Source of the DNA: Mesorhizobium onobrychidis
GTDB taxonomy: Bacteria; Pseudomonadota; Alphaproteobacteria; Rhizobiales; Rhizobiaceae
NCBI RefSeq assembly: GCF_024707545.1
Contig: NZ_CP062229.1
Location: 5,561,501-5,625,500, forward strand
Length of the DNA stretch: 64,000 nucleotides
Direction of reading: 5' to 3'
Shown here: one piece after another, positions 1-9,791 of the stretch
Layout: each line of letters starts with the position of its first letter
Position numbering within the stretch: position 1 is the stretch's first letter
Made by a program: the position numbers and the translations under genes
Notes under the pieces: generated by a model
Database searches by the model: none
The model's input: the letters and a program-made list of their open reading frames with translations, nothing else
What the model was told of the DNA's origin: nothing

Positions 1-10
1 ATGCCCAGGA

Positions 11-676
11 TCATTGCCTCGGCCTTTGCGGACGCGCGAGATGCTCGAGGAACCATCGCGTGGCGTGTCTGACCACTTCGTCCATTGTGCCCGGCTCCTC
101 GAAGAGGTGGCCGGCACCGTCGATAATGATCAACTGTTTCTCGCCTTTCAGCTCGGCAAGGGCACGCTCGTTCATCCCGATCACCGGCCCGTCCAGGCTG
201 CCGACCAGAAGCAGTGTCGGGGCACGCACGGCCGGCAACGTGTCCATCGCCAGATCGGGCCGGCCGCCGCGCGAGACGACAGCCGCGATACCTGCATCCG
301 GGCGTGAGGCGGCCACCAGCGCGGCTGCCGCGCCAGTGCTTGCCCCGAAATAAAGTGGGACAAGCCTTCTGGTCCGTGCTTCCGCAGCCGCCCAATGCGT
401 CGCCAGCGCGAGCCGCGATGCAAGCAGGTCAATGTCGAAGACGTTTCGCCTGTCGCGTTCCTCGATCGACGTCAAAAGGTCGACGAGAAGGGTCGCCAGT
501 CCGGCCTGCCGAAGTGCGGCGGCCACGTGATTGTTGCGCGGACTGAGCCGTCCACTTCCGCTGCCATGAGCGAAGATCACGATGCCGTGCGCACCGTGCG
601 GCACGCCCAGCAGCCCAATGAGCCCGTCGGGCTCGATCCTGACCTCCTCGACCTCTGTCATGGCGGTTGCCGGCAT
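11..676 (-). CDS. alpha/beta hydrolase, dienelactone-hydrolase-like
   Basis: About 221 residues of alpha/beta-hydrolase fold. An early strand and oxyanion loop (IVIFAHGSGSG) is followed by the nucleophile elbow G-A-S-T-G, the acid strand LLLVGSLDG and a late histidine in GAGHLFEEPG, giving a full Ser-Asp-His triad. Such small cytosolic hydrolases are often annotated as dienelactone-hydrolase-like; the substrate cannot be read from sequence. I start at MPATAMTEV because the residues further upstream do not resemble the family. It is a lone gene with no obvious operon partner here and reads out toward the window edge, its stop lying at the very start of the window. Family call is firm, function unknown. 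Confidence 0.8.
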   Translation of the reverse strand: MPATAMTEVEEVRIEPDGLIGLLGVPHGAHGIVIFAHGSGSGRLSPRNNHVAAALRQAGLATLLVDLLTSIEERDRRNVFDIDLLASRLALATHWAAAEARTRRLVPLYFGASTGAAAALVAASRPDAGIAAVVSRGGRPDLAMDTLPAVRAPTLLLVGSLDGPVIGMNERALAELKGEKQLIIIDGAGHLFEEPGTMDEVVRHATRWFLEHLARPQRPRQ

Positions 677-1001
677 CGTTACACTCCAAGGGAGGATCGC
701 CTCACAGGCAGAGGAACTGCGCCTCGCGCCCACTCAGTGCGTTAAACACTGGCATGCCGGAAATGTTTCCGAGTCAGGCCAGAAAAATATGGCTATCCCA
801 TCGGGAGCGACGGATCTGTTCCGTCCGTCTATTCGGAATTGTGGGCTCCCTGGGCGCAACGCTCTCCGCGGCCGAGCATCAGGACGTGTTTGGCATTAAT
901 TGCTCTAGAGCCATCGTCGCCAAGCACGATGCAGCGTTCGATTGGCCACTCCGCTATGAAGCGAACTTGGTGCAGCATCGCACTCGCCGGGCTCGCGATT
1001 T
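677..1001. other. intergenic stretch, nothing recognised
   Basis: About 325 bp between the hydrolase start and the end of the next minus-strand gene. Short open frames exist on both strands but none has a family signature. I see no tRNA, repeat or clear terminator. Confidence 0.4.
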
Positions 1002-1298
1002 TCAGCTAGCGCCTCTTGTGGGTGGCTTGTCTGTGTCGTTCCATTCCGCCTTGCGTGCCCGCGCTTCCTCGAAGATCAGCTTGAACTCCCGCATCATCGC
1101 GCTCTCAATGGCGAACGCACTGCTTGGCACGGCGCCGGGGTCTTCCTGATTGTTCTGGAATTGAAAACGGGCCTCCAGTTCGGCCCATATTCGCTCGGAA
1201 GTCGCATCGAGGCCGGCAAGCAGCGCGACGACCAGCGCCAGAGTCTCTCGCTGGGCATTCAGCCGCCCCTCGATCTCTTCATTCGTCAACCCGGACAT
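1002..1298 (-). CDS. small hypothetical protein
   Basis: 98 residues starting MSGLTNEEIEG, predicted mostly helical, with no signal peptide or membrane segment. It opens with an acidic helix, has a hydrophobic helix near residues 20-35 (LALVVALLAGLDA) and a charged C-terminus. I do not recognise a family. It lies downstream of and co-directional with the prsE-like gene (gap ~85 bp), so it may be the last gene of that unit. The ATG at 1298 is preferred over a TTG 33 bp upstream. Coding potential is plausible but unproven. Confidence 0.55.
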   Translation of the reverse strand: MSGLTNEEIEGRLNAQRETLALVVALLAGLDATSERIWAELEARFQFQNNQEDPGAVPSSAFAIESAMMREFKLIFEEARARKAEWNDTDKPPTRGAS

Positions 1299-1383
1299 GT
1301 GGATCGCTTCCAGTTTCAGGCGAAACGGCAAAATCGCGTCCTTGTTCCGGAGTCCAGCTCGTCGGCTCGCCCGGAGACGCGGC

Positions 1384-2694
1384 CTATTCTTCCCTGAATG
1401 CCCGTTGGATTTGGTTCGCCAAAGGTTTCACGAGATAGGACAGCATGGTGCGGCTGCCGGTCGAAAAGAACACCTCGACAGGCATTCCAGGCGCCAAGGC
1501 CAGGCCCTTGAGCCTGGTAAGCTCTGTGCGCGGTAAAACAACATGCACGGTGTAAAAGCCGGCGCCTGTTTTCTCATCGACATTGAGGTCGGCGGAAATC
1601 TTGCCGACGGCACCATTCAGTTCCGGCGTTGTTTGCTGATTGAATGCCGACAGCCGCAGCGTCGCGCTTTGCCCTAACGTCAATTGATCGATGTCTTGGG
1701 GTGCCACGCGCGCCTCGACGGTCAGGTCGTCTGTCACCGGGACAATCAGCATGATGAGCTCGCCCGGAGAAATAACGCCACCGACCGTGTGCACACCAAG
1801 CTGATGAACGACGCCGGTCTGCGGACTGCGTATATCGATCCGCTTGAGCTGATCTTCGGCCGAGACTTTGCGCTCGACGGATTCAGAGATCTTTGCTTGG
1901 ACGTCACGCAGTTCGGTCGCCACCTCGCTGCGCAAATCCTGGTCGATCTGAATGATCTGCAAACGGATTTCGGATGTACGACCCTTCGATTGCGCTATGG
2001 CCGCGGTCAGCTGCCCGTGCTCACCTTTGAGCCGCACGGCATCGCGTTCAAGCGCAGTTATGCGATCGATTGAAACCAGCTTGCGTTGCCAAAGTCTGCG
2101 CATGCCTTCGAGCTCAAAGCCGATCAACTTGATTTCCTGGCTCTTGGCATCTCTTTGCTCGGTCAAGCCGGAAACTTCTTCGGCAAGCTGCGCAATACGC
2201 TCTTCCAACTGAGCCTTCTGACCAGCGCGTGCCTGTCGGCGAAATTCGAACAGAGATTGCTCGCCGGCCATCGCCCGACCAATCTCAGGGGCATCCTGCC
2301 GTGACACAAGCGAAGCTGGAAAGATGATGCTTCCTTTGCCGTCGCGCTCGGCCTCAAGGCGAGCCAGGCGCGCCTCGAATTCGTCCAGGCTCTTCGTGAC
2401 GATCGCCAAATTGGCCCGGGTGATCGTCTCATCGAGGCGGATCAAAACCTGGCCCGCCTTCACGGCATCGCCTTCTCGGACGAAGATTTGACCGACAACG
2501 CCTCCCGTCGGATGCTGCACCTTCTTAACGCTGGAATCGACGACTAGCTTTCCCGAAGCAATCACGGCCCCGGAAATCTCGGTGACGGCGGCCAAGCTTC
2601 CGGCCCCACCAATCAGAAGTATGCAAGCTGCGACCCCAGCAAGCAGATAGCGCCGAATGGTCCGGTCAATCGCGGATGCAGTGCGTTCTGCCAT
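1384..2694 (-). CDS. prsE: type I secretion periplasmic adaptor, HlyD/PrsE family
   Basis: 436-residue membrane-fusion protein: a short cytoplasmic N-terminus, one transmembrane helix near residues 17-38, a lipoyl half-motif (VGQIFVREGDAVKAGQVLIRL), a long coiled-coil hairpin near 85-270, the second lipoyl half (IDIRSPQTGVVHQLGVHTVG) and a beta-barrel domain with the family ending LVEARVAPQDID to PGMPVEVFF. It bridges the ABC exporter in the inner membrane to a TolC-type outer-membrane channel, which is not in this window. Its start overlaps the stop of the upstream exporter gene by one base, so the two are translationally coupled. The nearby RTX glycanase is the expected cargo. Confidence 0.93.
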   Translation of the reverse strand: MAERTASAIDRTIRRYLLAGVAACILLIGGAGSLAAVTEISGAVIASGKLVVDSSVKKVQHPTGGVVGQIFVREGDAVKAGQVLIRLDETITRANLAIVTKSLDEFEARLARLEAERDGKGSIIFPASLVSRQDAPEIGRAMAGEQSLFEFRRQARAGQKAQLEERIAQLAEEVSGLTEQRDAKSQEIKLIGFELEGMRRLWQRKLVSIDRITALERDAVRLKGEHGQLTAAIAQSKGRTSEIRLQIIQIDQDLRSEVATELRDVQAKISESVERKVSAEDQLKRIDIRSPQTGVVHQLGVHTVGGVISPGELIMLIVPVTDDLTVEARVAPQDIDQLTLGQSATLRLSAFNQQTTPELNGAVGKISADLNVDEKTGAGFYTVHVVLPRTELTRLKGLALAPGMPVEVFFSTGSRTMLSYLVKPLANQIQRAFREE

Positions 2695-4436
2695 CAGGAT
2701 GCAGGTTCTTCAGGGCCAGAGACGACCTTCAGAGGAACGCCTGCTGGGCGAGTTATCTTGTTCAAGATCTCATTCTTCGGGCCAAAGGCCTGGACCTGGC
2801 CGTTCGCCATCACAAGAATCTGATCCAGGCTCGCCAGCGCGCTCGGCCGATGTGCCACCACGACGGCAATACCGCCTCGCGCGCGCACGCCTTGGATCGC
2901 CACCGTCAGTGCAGCCTCACCCTCCGAATCGAGATTGGAATTGGGCTCGTCGAGGATGACGAGGAACGGATCGCCATAGAGCGCCCGTGCAAGTGCAACC
3001 CGCTGCCTCTGGCCGGCCGAAAGTGCCGACCCGGCCTCGCCGACCCGCGTCTCGTAGCCTTCCGGCAGATGGATGACGAGATCATGAACGCCAGCCGCGC
3101 GCGCAGCCGCAAGTATCTTGTCCGATGGCGCTTGCGGTTCGAAGCGCGCGATATTCTCGGCAATGGTGCCGTCGAACAATTGGACATCCTGAGGGAGATA
3201 GCCGACATGCTTGCCCAGCTCTTCCGGCGACCACTGGTCGAGCGTTGCGCCATCCAGCCTGACGGTGCCGCGAACTGGGAGCCATATGCCGGCAATCGCG
3301 CGCACGAGCGATGACTTGCCGGAAGCGCTCGGCCCGACAATGCCGAGGCCGACGCCCTTTTCCAATGCAAAGGTGGCGTCTTGCACGACCATACGACGCT
3401 CCCCCGGCGGCGTGACACTGATACTTTCGACCGAAAGAGCAGATTTCGGCGCAGGCAGCGAGACACTTGTCGCAGTTTCGGGAAGCAGGACCAAAAGCTG
3501 GGTCAAGCGGGCCCAGGCCTGGCGGGCGGTGACGAAACCCCTCCAGTGCGCGATAGCCAGTTCGATTGGTGCGAGTGCCCTGCTCATCATGATCGAACTG
3601 GCGATCATGATGCCGCCAGTCGCTTCCTGATGGATGACGAGATACGCGCCGATCGCCAGGATACCCGATTGCAGCATCATTCGCAGGATTTTCGAGATCG
3701 TTCCGAGTGTCCCAGCAAGGTCGCTCGCTGTTGCATTGGTGTCGAGATAGTCGGCGTTGATCCCTGACCAGCGCTCGGCGATGCGTGATCCAAAGCCCAT
3801 GGCCTGCAAAACCTCGACATTGCGACGCGTCGCTTCGGCAAGTGTATTGCGCGCCGCCGCTTGACTGTTTGCCTTTCTGGCGGGCTCTCTCGTGCGAATT
3901 TCGGCAAGCAATGTCAGGCTGAAGAGAATGACCACGCCGGCCAGCGCCGTCATGCCGATCCAGAAATGGAACAGGAAGCAGATTGCGAGATAGAGCGGCA
4001 TCCATGGCAGGTCGAAAAGCGCGGTCGGACCGGCGCTCGACATAAACGAACGCACCTGATCAAGATCGCGCAACGATTGAAGGCCGTCGCCTGCGAGCTT
4101 GGTGCGCAACGGCAAACGCATGAGGGCGGCGTAGACCTGGCCGCTCAAGCGCGCATCCAACGCCATCCCGATGCGCACCAGCAAACGCGACCGGATGAGC
4201 TCAAGAGCGCCCTGAAAAACAAAAAGCGTGCCGGCAAACACGGCGAGCCCGACGAGCGTCGGCACGCTGCGGCCGGGTACGACGCGATCATAGACCTGCA
4301 GCATGAAAAATGAGCCGGTCAGCGCCAGAACATTGACGACGCCGCTCATCAACGCAATTCCGGCCCACGCTCGCCGGAAGGAAGCCAGAACCGCTGCGAG
4401 GGTCGTACCCGGCTCGGATGGATGGGGATGCGACAT
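2694..4436 (-). CDS. prsD: type I secretion ABC transporter, PrsD family
   Basis: About 580 residues. An N-terminal exporter membrane domain (roughly residues 20-300) is followed by a nucleotide-binding domain with Walker A GPSASGKS (about 365), signature LSAGQRQR (about 467) and Walker B LVILDEPNSNLD (about 490). It lacks an N-terminal C39-like domain, as usual for PrsD. It energises one-step export of glycine-rich RTX proteins with C-terminal or uncleaved signals. The ATG at 4436 (MSHPHPSEPG) is preferred over an in-frame GTG nine bases upstream. The gene lies about 105 bp after the ExsH-like glycanase gene and overlaps prsE, giving a substrate-exporter-adaptor unit. Confidence 0.93.
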   Translation of the reverse strand: MSHPHPSEPGTTLAAVLASFRRAWAGIALMSGVVNVLALTGSFFMLQVYDRVVPGRSVPTLVGLAVFAGTLFVFQGALELIRSRLLVRIGMALDARLSGQVYAALMRLPLRTKLAGDGLQSLRDLDQVRSFMSSAGPTALFDLPWMPLYLAICFLFHFWIGMTALAGVVILFSLTLLAEIRTREPARKANSQAAARNTLAEATRRNVEVLQAMGFGSRIAERWSGINADYLDTNATASDLAGTLGTISKILRMMLQSGILAIGAYLVIHQEATGGIMIASSIMMSRALAPIELAIAHWRGFVTARQAWARLTQLLVLLPETATSVSLPAPKSALSVESISVTPPGERRMVVQDATFALEKGVGLGIVGPSASGKSSLVRAIAGIWLPVRGTVRLDGATLDQWSPEELGKHVGYLPQDVQLFDGTIAENIARFEPQAPSDKILAAARAAGVHDLVIHLPEGYETRVGEAGSALSAGQRQRVALARALYGDPFLVILDEPNSNLDSEGEAALTVAIQGVRARGGIAVVVAHRPSALASLDQILVMANGQVQAFGPKNEILNKITRPAGVPLKVVSGPEEPAS

Positions 4437-4541
4437 CGCCTTCACATCAATCCCGGTTCACTCTCAGGCGGTCATGACTGCGCCCGAAATCAGGCCTGAT
4501 GACGAACGTGTGCGTGCCGAGCCCACGCTTAGGTGTTGCGC

Positions 4542-5933
4542 CTAGATAATCCAATCGTTCAACGCATAGGCATGGATGTAGTCGATCTGCATTTCCGCAG
4601 GCGTCGCAAGCCCGTCGGCGGGCGCTCCCGCTTGGCCACCAATCCCCATATTCACCAGCATATACATCGGGTCGTGCATGTCGGCAGGCGTTGCGGCACG
4701 AGCGACTTCGACGTCGTCGAAATACCAGACGAGTTCGTCTTCTGTCCAAAGCACGCCGTATGTGTGGAACCCTTCGGTATCCGAGGCATAGGCCGTCGAG
4801 CCCACTGTTGTATGAGTTCCCGTCGCGTTCGAGTGGCCTGTCAGAATGAGCTTGTTTGGATCCTGACCGAACATCTCTATGACGTCCAGTTCCGGTGGCC
4901 AGGAGCCATCCTCCGGGAGAAGCCAGAAGGCCGGCCATGCACCTTGTGTTTCGGGCATATCGGCCCGAATCTCAAAATAGCCGTAGGTCTGCGCGAAGGA
5001 TTCGTAGGTCGTCAGCAAACCTGACGTGTATTGGTAGTTATTTATATAGGGCCGGATCGCCTCAGGAGCCCGGGCGGCGGTAATCGTGAGAACACCGTCC
5101 TCAATGCTGAACGGATTGACGGACTGTGTCGGGGCGTAGTTGGTATCGATGTACCATTGAAGATCGTTGTTGCTGGTGAGCGTGCTGCCGTTCGCGGCCC
5201 CCCACCAGTAGTTCGAATCCCAGGTGCCGCTCGAGCCGTTCCACAGGTCCAGCGTGTCGAACTCGTCCGAAAAGGTGAGTTCCAGAGCCGACCTGTCCAC
5301 GGCCAGCTTGAACTGGCTTGCGGTGAAATCGCCGATGGTCTTGTTGGCGAAGACGAGAAACTCGTCGTCGGACAGATTAAGTCGGACGTTTGCTCCCGAC
5401 TGGACCATGTTGACGCGAACCTCCTCGAAGGAGGTGAAGCCGTAGCTGCCGACGCGAACGGTATCCGTCGCGCCAAAGTCCAGGATCAGATCACTGCCGT
5501 TGCCGGGGGTCACGACGAAAATGTCTGCCCCGGATCCGCCCTTGAGAACGTCATCGCCCTGCAAGCCGTCGAGCGTCTGTTGGCCGGAGCCGCCGGTAAC
5601 GATGTTGTCTAGCGCGTTTCCGAAAGCATAGCGTTTATCGCCCGTGACGGTCAGGTTCTCGAAATTCGTTGGGAGCTTATAGCTCATCCAGGTCGAGATG
5701 GTGTCCACCCCCTCGCCAGACAGCTCGACCGCTTTGTTTTTCGAGGAATACAGATAATAGATGTCATCGCCCTTGCCGCCACGCATTGTGACGGTGACGT
5801 TACCGTCGCCATACATCGAGTCGTTGTATGTGCTGCCATAAAGTGTTGAGCTGGAACTCGTCGCCGAATACCACCTTACGGAGGACCCGCTGTAGGGGAG
5901 TGGAACGCCTTTGGCGTTCAGTACCGTGGCCAT
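4542..5933 (-). CDS. exsH: secreted GH16 endo-glycanase with RTX repeats, ExsH-like
   Basis: 463 residues. The N-terminal half (about 30-150) carries calcium-binding RTX-type motifs such as GGKGDD, GGSGQQTLDGLQGDD and GGSGAD. The C-terminal part (about 215-463) is a GH16 domain with the active-site motif E348-L-D-V-I-E353, nucleophile and acid/base glutamates intact. Known relatives (ExsH of Sinorhizobium) depolymerise nascent succinoglycan-type exopolysaccharide outside the cell after export by PrsDE. There is no Sec signal peptide, as expected for a type I substrate. An AAGGAG-type ribosome site precedes the ATG. RTX repeats come before the catalytic domain here. Substrate specificity is inferred from family and context. 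Confidence 0.88.
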   Translation of the reverse strand: MATVLNAKGVPLPYSGSSVRWYSATSSSSTLYGSTYNDSMYGDGNVTVTMRGGKGDDIYYLYSSKNKAVELSGEGVDTISTWMSYKLPTNFENLTVTGDKRYAFGNALDNIVTGGSGQQTLDGLQGDDVLKGGSGADIFVVTPGNGSDLILDFGATDTVRVGSYGFTSFEEVRVNMVQSGANVRLNLSDDEFLVFANKTIGDFTASQFKLAVDRSALELTFSDEFDTLDLWNGSSGTWDSNYWWGAANGSTLTSNNDLQWYIDTNYAPTQSVNPFSIEDGVLTITAARAPEAIRPYINNYQYTSGLLTTYESFAQTYGYFEIRADMPETQGAWPAFWLLPEDGSWPPELDVIEMFGQDPNKLILTGHSNATGTHTTVGSTAYASDTEGFHTYGVLWTEDELVWYFDDVEVARAATPADMHDPMYMLVNMGIGGQAGAPADGLATPAEMQIDYIHAYALNDWII

Positions 5934-6201
5934 CCCGGTCTTTTCTCCTTGTTTTGTCCCGATGTCAGCCTAACAGCTATCGAGGGCAAAAGGAGCCAGT
6001 ACTTTTTCACTTTCGAGTTCGGAGGGTTACCAAATGGTTATCACGTAGTGGGAGCACTTGCCGGGAAGCTTCACTGCCTCGAGTGCATAAGGTTGGGCCA
6101 CTGCAACATGATCGAAGATGTGGTGAGGCAGATCGAGACCGACCCTCACCGCATTTCGCATCTCGAATAGCATTACCGCTTGACCGGTGATGAAGAACTG
6201 C

Positions 6202-6404
6202 TAGTAGACCTTGAAAGCGCCCGCATCGGCTCGTGCATCCACATCGGTGATCAGCATGTGCCCCGGCGATACCGTGATCGAGGTCGCGAGTTCGGCACGA
6301 GCAAGTGCATCCTGTGCGGTTACGCTGCTGGCCCATACAGGGACCTCCCCGTCCATGATTTTGAACGCGTCGCCCCAGTCGGGAGCCATCAAGTCGGCAA
6401 TCGC
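6202..6404 (-). pseudogene. 3' fragment of a DUF1445 putative hydro-lyase gene
   Basis: This stretch encodes about 62 residues nearly identical to the C-terminus of the complete gene at 9792-10619 (shared MAPDWGDA, KIMDGEVP, SPGHMLITDVDA and the ending FKVY with the same stop). It has one codon deleted and a few substitutions. Homology stops abruptly at about 6404, just before the prsE-like gene 2 stop, so no start or N-terminus remains. It is a broken duplicate, in the same orientation as the intact copy. Confidence 0.88.
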
Positions 6405-6430
6405 CGGCTCACCAACGCGCGGCGGGTGAC

Positions 6431-7756
6431 CTATTCTTCGCGAAACGCCTTGCCGAAAGAATCCAGGAAAGGCCGCAGGAGGTAGTCCAGAAAGGTCCGC
6501 TCGCCGGTTCCGATAAAGGTTTCAACAGGCATTCCGGGATAAATCTGTTCCTGCTTGATCTCCATCGGAAGCTGCTCGTCTATCTTCATCCTTGTCGCAT
6601 AGAAGGATTGGCCAGTCTTGTCGTCGACGATGCGGTCGGCTGATATGTAGATGACTTTTCCACGCACTTGCGGCGTAATCCGCGCATTGAGCGCGCTGAA
6701 CATCATCTGTGCTTGCTGCCCGAGCCTGATTGAATCGATATCTTGCGAGGAGACGCGTGCCTCGATGATCAACTCGTCAGTAGTCGGCAGCAGTTCCATT
6801 ACGACGTCACCAGGCCGGATAACCCCATCCTCGACATTATATGATGAGTGAACCACGATGCCGTCGGTCGGGGCCTTCACAATCGTCCGTTGAAGAATGG
6901 ATTGGGCAGCGTTAATCTGCTCTTCGAGGTCGGCCAGTGATGAGCGGACCGTATTCAGCTCGCCGACGGCCTCCTCCACTCGCGATGTCGTTAGTCTCTC
7001 GATTTGTTGACTGGCCTCTGCAAGTTGCGTTGCAGTTCCAGCGATCTGCGATTCTATCGCCCCAGCCTGACCGACAAGCGAAGCACTGGTTCGCAAGAGT
7101 TCGGTATACTCGCTGCGGTTTGTCAGGCCTTTTTCAAGCAATTGCTTCTTGCGTTCGGCTTCTTCTCGCACGATCGTCAACTGTTCTTCAGAAGCCTTCT
7201 TTTGTGCTCGAAGCCCGGTGACGGATTCCTTCAAAGTTTCGATCCGCTGCCGCAGAATTTCCTGCTCGGCATGATAGCGCGCCAGACGTGCCTCAAATTC
7301 CTTTCGTTGCTGGGCGATAACATCCTGGACATCGAGTCCACCCGATGGGCGCTCCAGGTCAGGAGGCATGTCGATTTCGGACAGTCCGTCGCGCTCAGCT
7401 TCGAGCCTCGCTGCTTTGGCTCTCTGGGATATCAACTGTTTGACAAGACGGTTGACCTGCGTCTCAGCGGCTGTCGCGTCGATAACGAAAAGCGGGTCTC
7501 CTTTCTTGACTCTGTCGCCTTCCTTAAAGTGGATCCTTCGTATGACTCCGCCTTCGAGATGTTGGATCATGATATTCTTGCCGGCAGCGGCAACAACACC
7601 TGGCGCAATCGCCGCGCCGGCTATGGGCACCGTGGCTGCCCACACGCCAAATCCACCAATGAGGGCTGCTATCGTTGAGTAGCCGGCGATGGCGATCTTC
7701 CCAGTTTGCGTGGGAATTTTTCTGTGCCAGCGGAAATTTTCAGCTTCCTTTTGCAT
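6431..7756 (-). CDS. type I secretion periplasmic adaptor, second PrsE/HlyD copy
   Basis: 441-residue HlyD-family adaptor with one transmembrane helix near 21-42, a lipoyl half [18 protein letters not shown], a long coiled-coil hairpin (about 90-285), a second lipoyl half ([19 protein letters not shown]) and the beta-barrel segment ending [23 protein letters not shown]. It ends in FREE like the first copy, but the sequences differ throughout, so this is an old paralogue or a separate acquisition, not a recent tandem copy. It follows the second ABC gene by about 36 bp. The unit carries no adjacent RTX cargo gene; the SGNH-RTX protein at 45820 is a possible client. Confidence 0.92.
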   Translation of the reverse strand: MQKEAENFRWHRKIPTQTGKIAIAGYSTIAALIGGFGVWAATVPIAGAAIAPGVVAAAGKNIMIQHLEGGVIRRIHFKEGDRVKKGDPLFVIDATAAETQVNRLVKQLISQRAKAARLEAERDGLSEIDMPPDLERPSGGLDVQDVIAQQRKEFEARLARYHAEQEILRQRIETLKESVTGLRAQKKASEEQLTIVREEAERKKQLLEKGLTNRSEYTELLRTSASLVGQAGAIESQIAGTATQLAEASQQIERLTTSRVEEAVGELNTVRSSLADLEEQINAAQSILQRTIVKAPTDGIVVHSSYNVEDGVIRPGDVVMELLPTTDELIIEARVSSQDIDSIRLGQQAQMMFSALNARITPQVRGKVIYISADRIVDDKTGQSFYATRMKIDEQLPMEIKQEQIYPGMPVETFIGTGERTFLDYLLRPFLDSFGKAFREE

Positions 7757-7792
7757 ACATGTCCTGGGGCAGCCGAGCCCAAACGGCGTGGC

Positions 7793-9565
7793 TCAGTTCT
7801 GCAGGAGAGACGGTGTCGATTGATCCAGCAAGCCTCGGCTTTCGTTCGCCGTTCCAACAGGGGGATTTGCAGCCGCAGACTGTGTCACGGGTCTGTTTTG
7901 TCCTTGAGCCAATCGGTGCAGCACATCCTGGGCCGGGCCGTATAGCTCGATCTGTCCATCTCGAAGCATCAGGATCCGATCGCATTTCGCAGCAAGTGAC
8001 GGGCGATGCGTGATGAGCAGAACTGTTCTTTTGTCTGAACGGGCATTAAGGATCGCTCGCTCGAGGGCAGCTTCACCTTTTGCGTCCAGATTTGCGTTTG
8101 GCTCGTCGAGCACAAGAATTCTGGGGTCGCCGAAGAACGCGCGGGCTAGCCCGATACGTTGTCTTTCTCCGCCGGAGAGCCTCACTCCCAGCGGGCCGAT
8201 TACCGTTGCGTAGCCGCGGGGAAGACCGAGCAGCAATTGGTGCACCTGAGCGCGTTGTGCAGCTGCTATGATCTCGTGATCGAACGGATCAGCTTCAAAC
8301 CGGGAAATATTCTGGCCGATCGTTCCGGGAAAAAGTTCCACTTCCTGCGACAGATAGCCGAGATGCTTACCGAGTTGGTCTGGTCGCCAATTCTGTATGT
8401 CAGCGCCGTCTATCCGCACGACGCCAGAGCGAGGCTTGATAGCGCCGACTATCAATCTCGCAAGCGTCGACTTGCCAGCCTGGCTGGGTCCGATGATGGC
8501 AACGCACTCGCCGGCGTTAACGGAGAAACTCAACCGCTTGATCAGTGGAAGATCGCCAGGGTCGGTATTGGGCAGGAAGTAGACGACCTGGTCGAGCGTC
8601 AGCGCCCCGACTGGCGGGGGCAGTTCCACATTGGCGTGCCTTTCGCTGAAAACCTGCTTTTGCAACGCGGTGACTCTTTTCCAGGCCTGGCCGGTTTCAG
8701 CGATTTGCCGCCAGCTGCCGACGATCTGGTCGATGGGTTGCAGTACACGCCCCGAGATGATCGAAGCCGCGAACATCATCCCCGCCGTCATTTCGTCAGC
8801 CAAAACCAGATAGGCGCCTACGCCAAGCGCGGCCAGTTGCAGCAAGATGCGGATCGTTCGTGACAGACCGCCATAGAACGCATTGTTTCGCGCGACTTTG
8901 TCTGACGCGCGGAGCGACTGTGCAAAGCGATCGCCCCAGAACTCGATGATGCTAGAGACCATCCCAAGCGCACGCACGGTTTCGAAATTGCGCGCAAAAG
9001 TCTGTGCGGCATTCATCGTGGCGGCGAGCGTGTCGCCAGCCTCCCTGCCGCTTCGGCTTGTAACTGCCTGATTGAGCAGCGCGATGATAACCATGATGAC
9101 CACACCGACAAGCGTGATCGCAAACAGTAATGGGTGAACAAAGTAGAGCAGAACCATGAAAAGCGGTCCGAAAGGCAAATCGAAGAGGAAAAACAACGAA
9201 CGCGAGGCAACGAAAGTGCGGATTGTCGCTAAGTCGCGCAACGGTTGGACGTCGCCGAAGCCGGCTCCCGGACCATTCATCGCTGCGAGAAATGCCGCAG
9301 ATCCCAATCGAGCGTCAAAGCGTGCAGCCAGCCGATTTGCATAAAGCGATCGGACTATTTCCAAAATCCCAAGGACCGCAAGTCCGGTGACCGAAAACAG
9401 CGACAGATAAATGAGAGTGTTCATGCTCGACGACGGCAGAACCCGATCGTAAATCTGTAAAAGATAAAGCGGAGGTACGAGCAGCAATATATTGACGGCA
9501 GCGGAAAACACCCCGATCTCGAACAGGCTTTTCGACAACGGCAGCCTGCCGTTCGACGTCGACAT
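7793..9565 (-). CDS. type I secretion ABC transporter, second PrsD-like copy
   Basis: 590 residues: exporter membrane domain (about 15-300), then an ATPase domain with Walker A GPSQAGKS (about 357), signature LSGGERQR (about 460) and Walker B ILVLDEPNANLD (about 484). It has an extra polar C-terminal tail (after about 550) absent from the first copy. A GGGAGGAT-like ribosome site lies before the ATG at 9565. Together with the adaptor downstream it forms a second complete inner-membrane type I exporter, flanked by direct repeats of the DUF1445 gene end. Confidence 0.92.
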   Translation of the reverse strand: MSTSNGRLPLSKSLFEIGVFSAAVNILLLVPPLYLLQIYDRVLPSSSMNTLIYLSLFSVTGLAVLGILEIVRSLYANRLAARFDARLGSAAFLAAMNGPGAGFGDVQPLRDLATIRTFVASRSLFFLFDLPFGPLFMVLLYFVHPLLFAITLVGVVIMVIIALLNQAVTSRSGREAGDTLAATMNAAQTFARNFETVRALGMVSSIIEFWGDRFAQSLRASDKVARNNAFYGGLSRTIRILLQLAALGVGAYLVLADEMTAGMMFAASIISGRVLQPIDQIVGSWRQIAETGQAWKRVTALQKQVFSERHANVELPPPVGALTLDQVVYFLPNTDPGDLPLIKRLSFSVNAGECVAIIGPSQAGKSTLARLIVGAIKPRSGVVRIDGADIQNWRPDQLGKHLGYLSQEVELFPGTIGQNISRFEADPFDHEIIAAAQRAQVHQLLLGLPRGYATVIGPLGVRLSGGERQRIGLARAFFGDPRILVLDEPNANLDAKGEAALERAILNARSDKRTVLLITHRPSLAAKCDRILMLRDGQIELYGPAQDVLHRLAQGQNRPVTQSAAANPPVGTANESRGLLDQSTPSLLQN

Positions 9566-9791
9566 TCCCCATCCTCCCGAAGTAACGCTTGTCTCCCGAC
9601 CATCGAAATCTATATCATGATGACCTAATGTATCGCATTGCGCCAGAGCGCTGTCCCGGGCGGATCCTTTGGCTGTGTTGTCGCGGCTTTGGGACGACCC
9701 GAATTTACCGCTTGCGAAGCGTCATGGAGCGGTCGCATTCCAGACTGCCATCTCACTTCGTCATGATGTAGGTCCGAAGCCAGATGGGCTG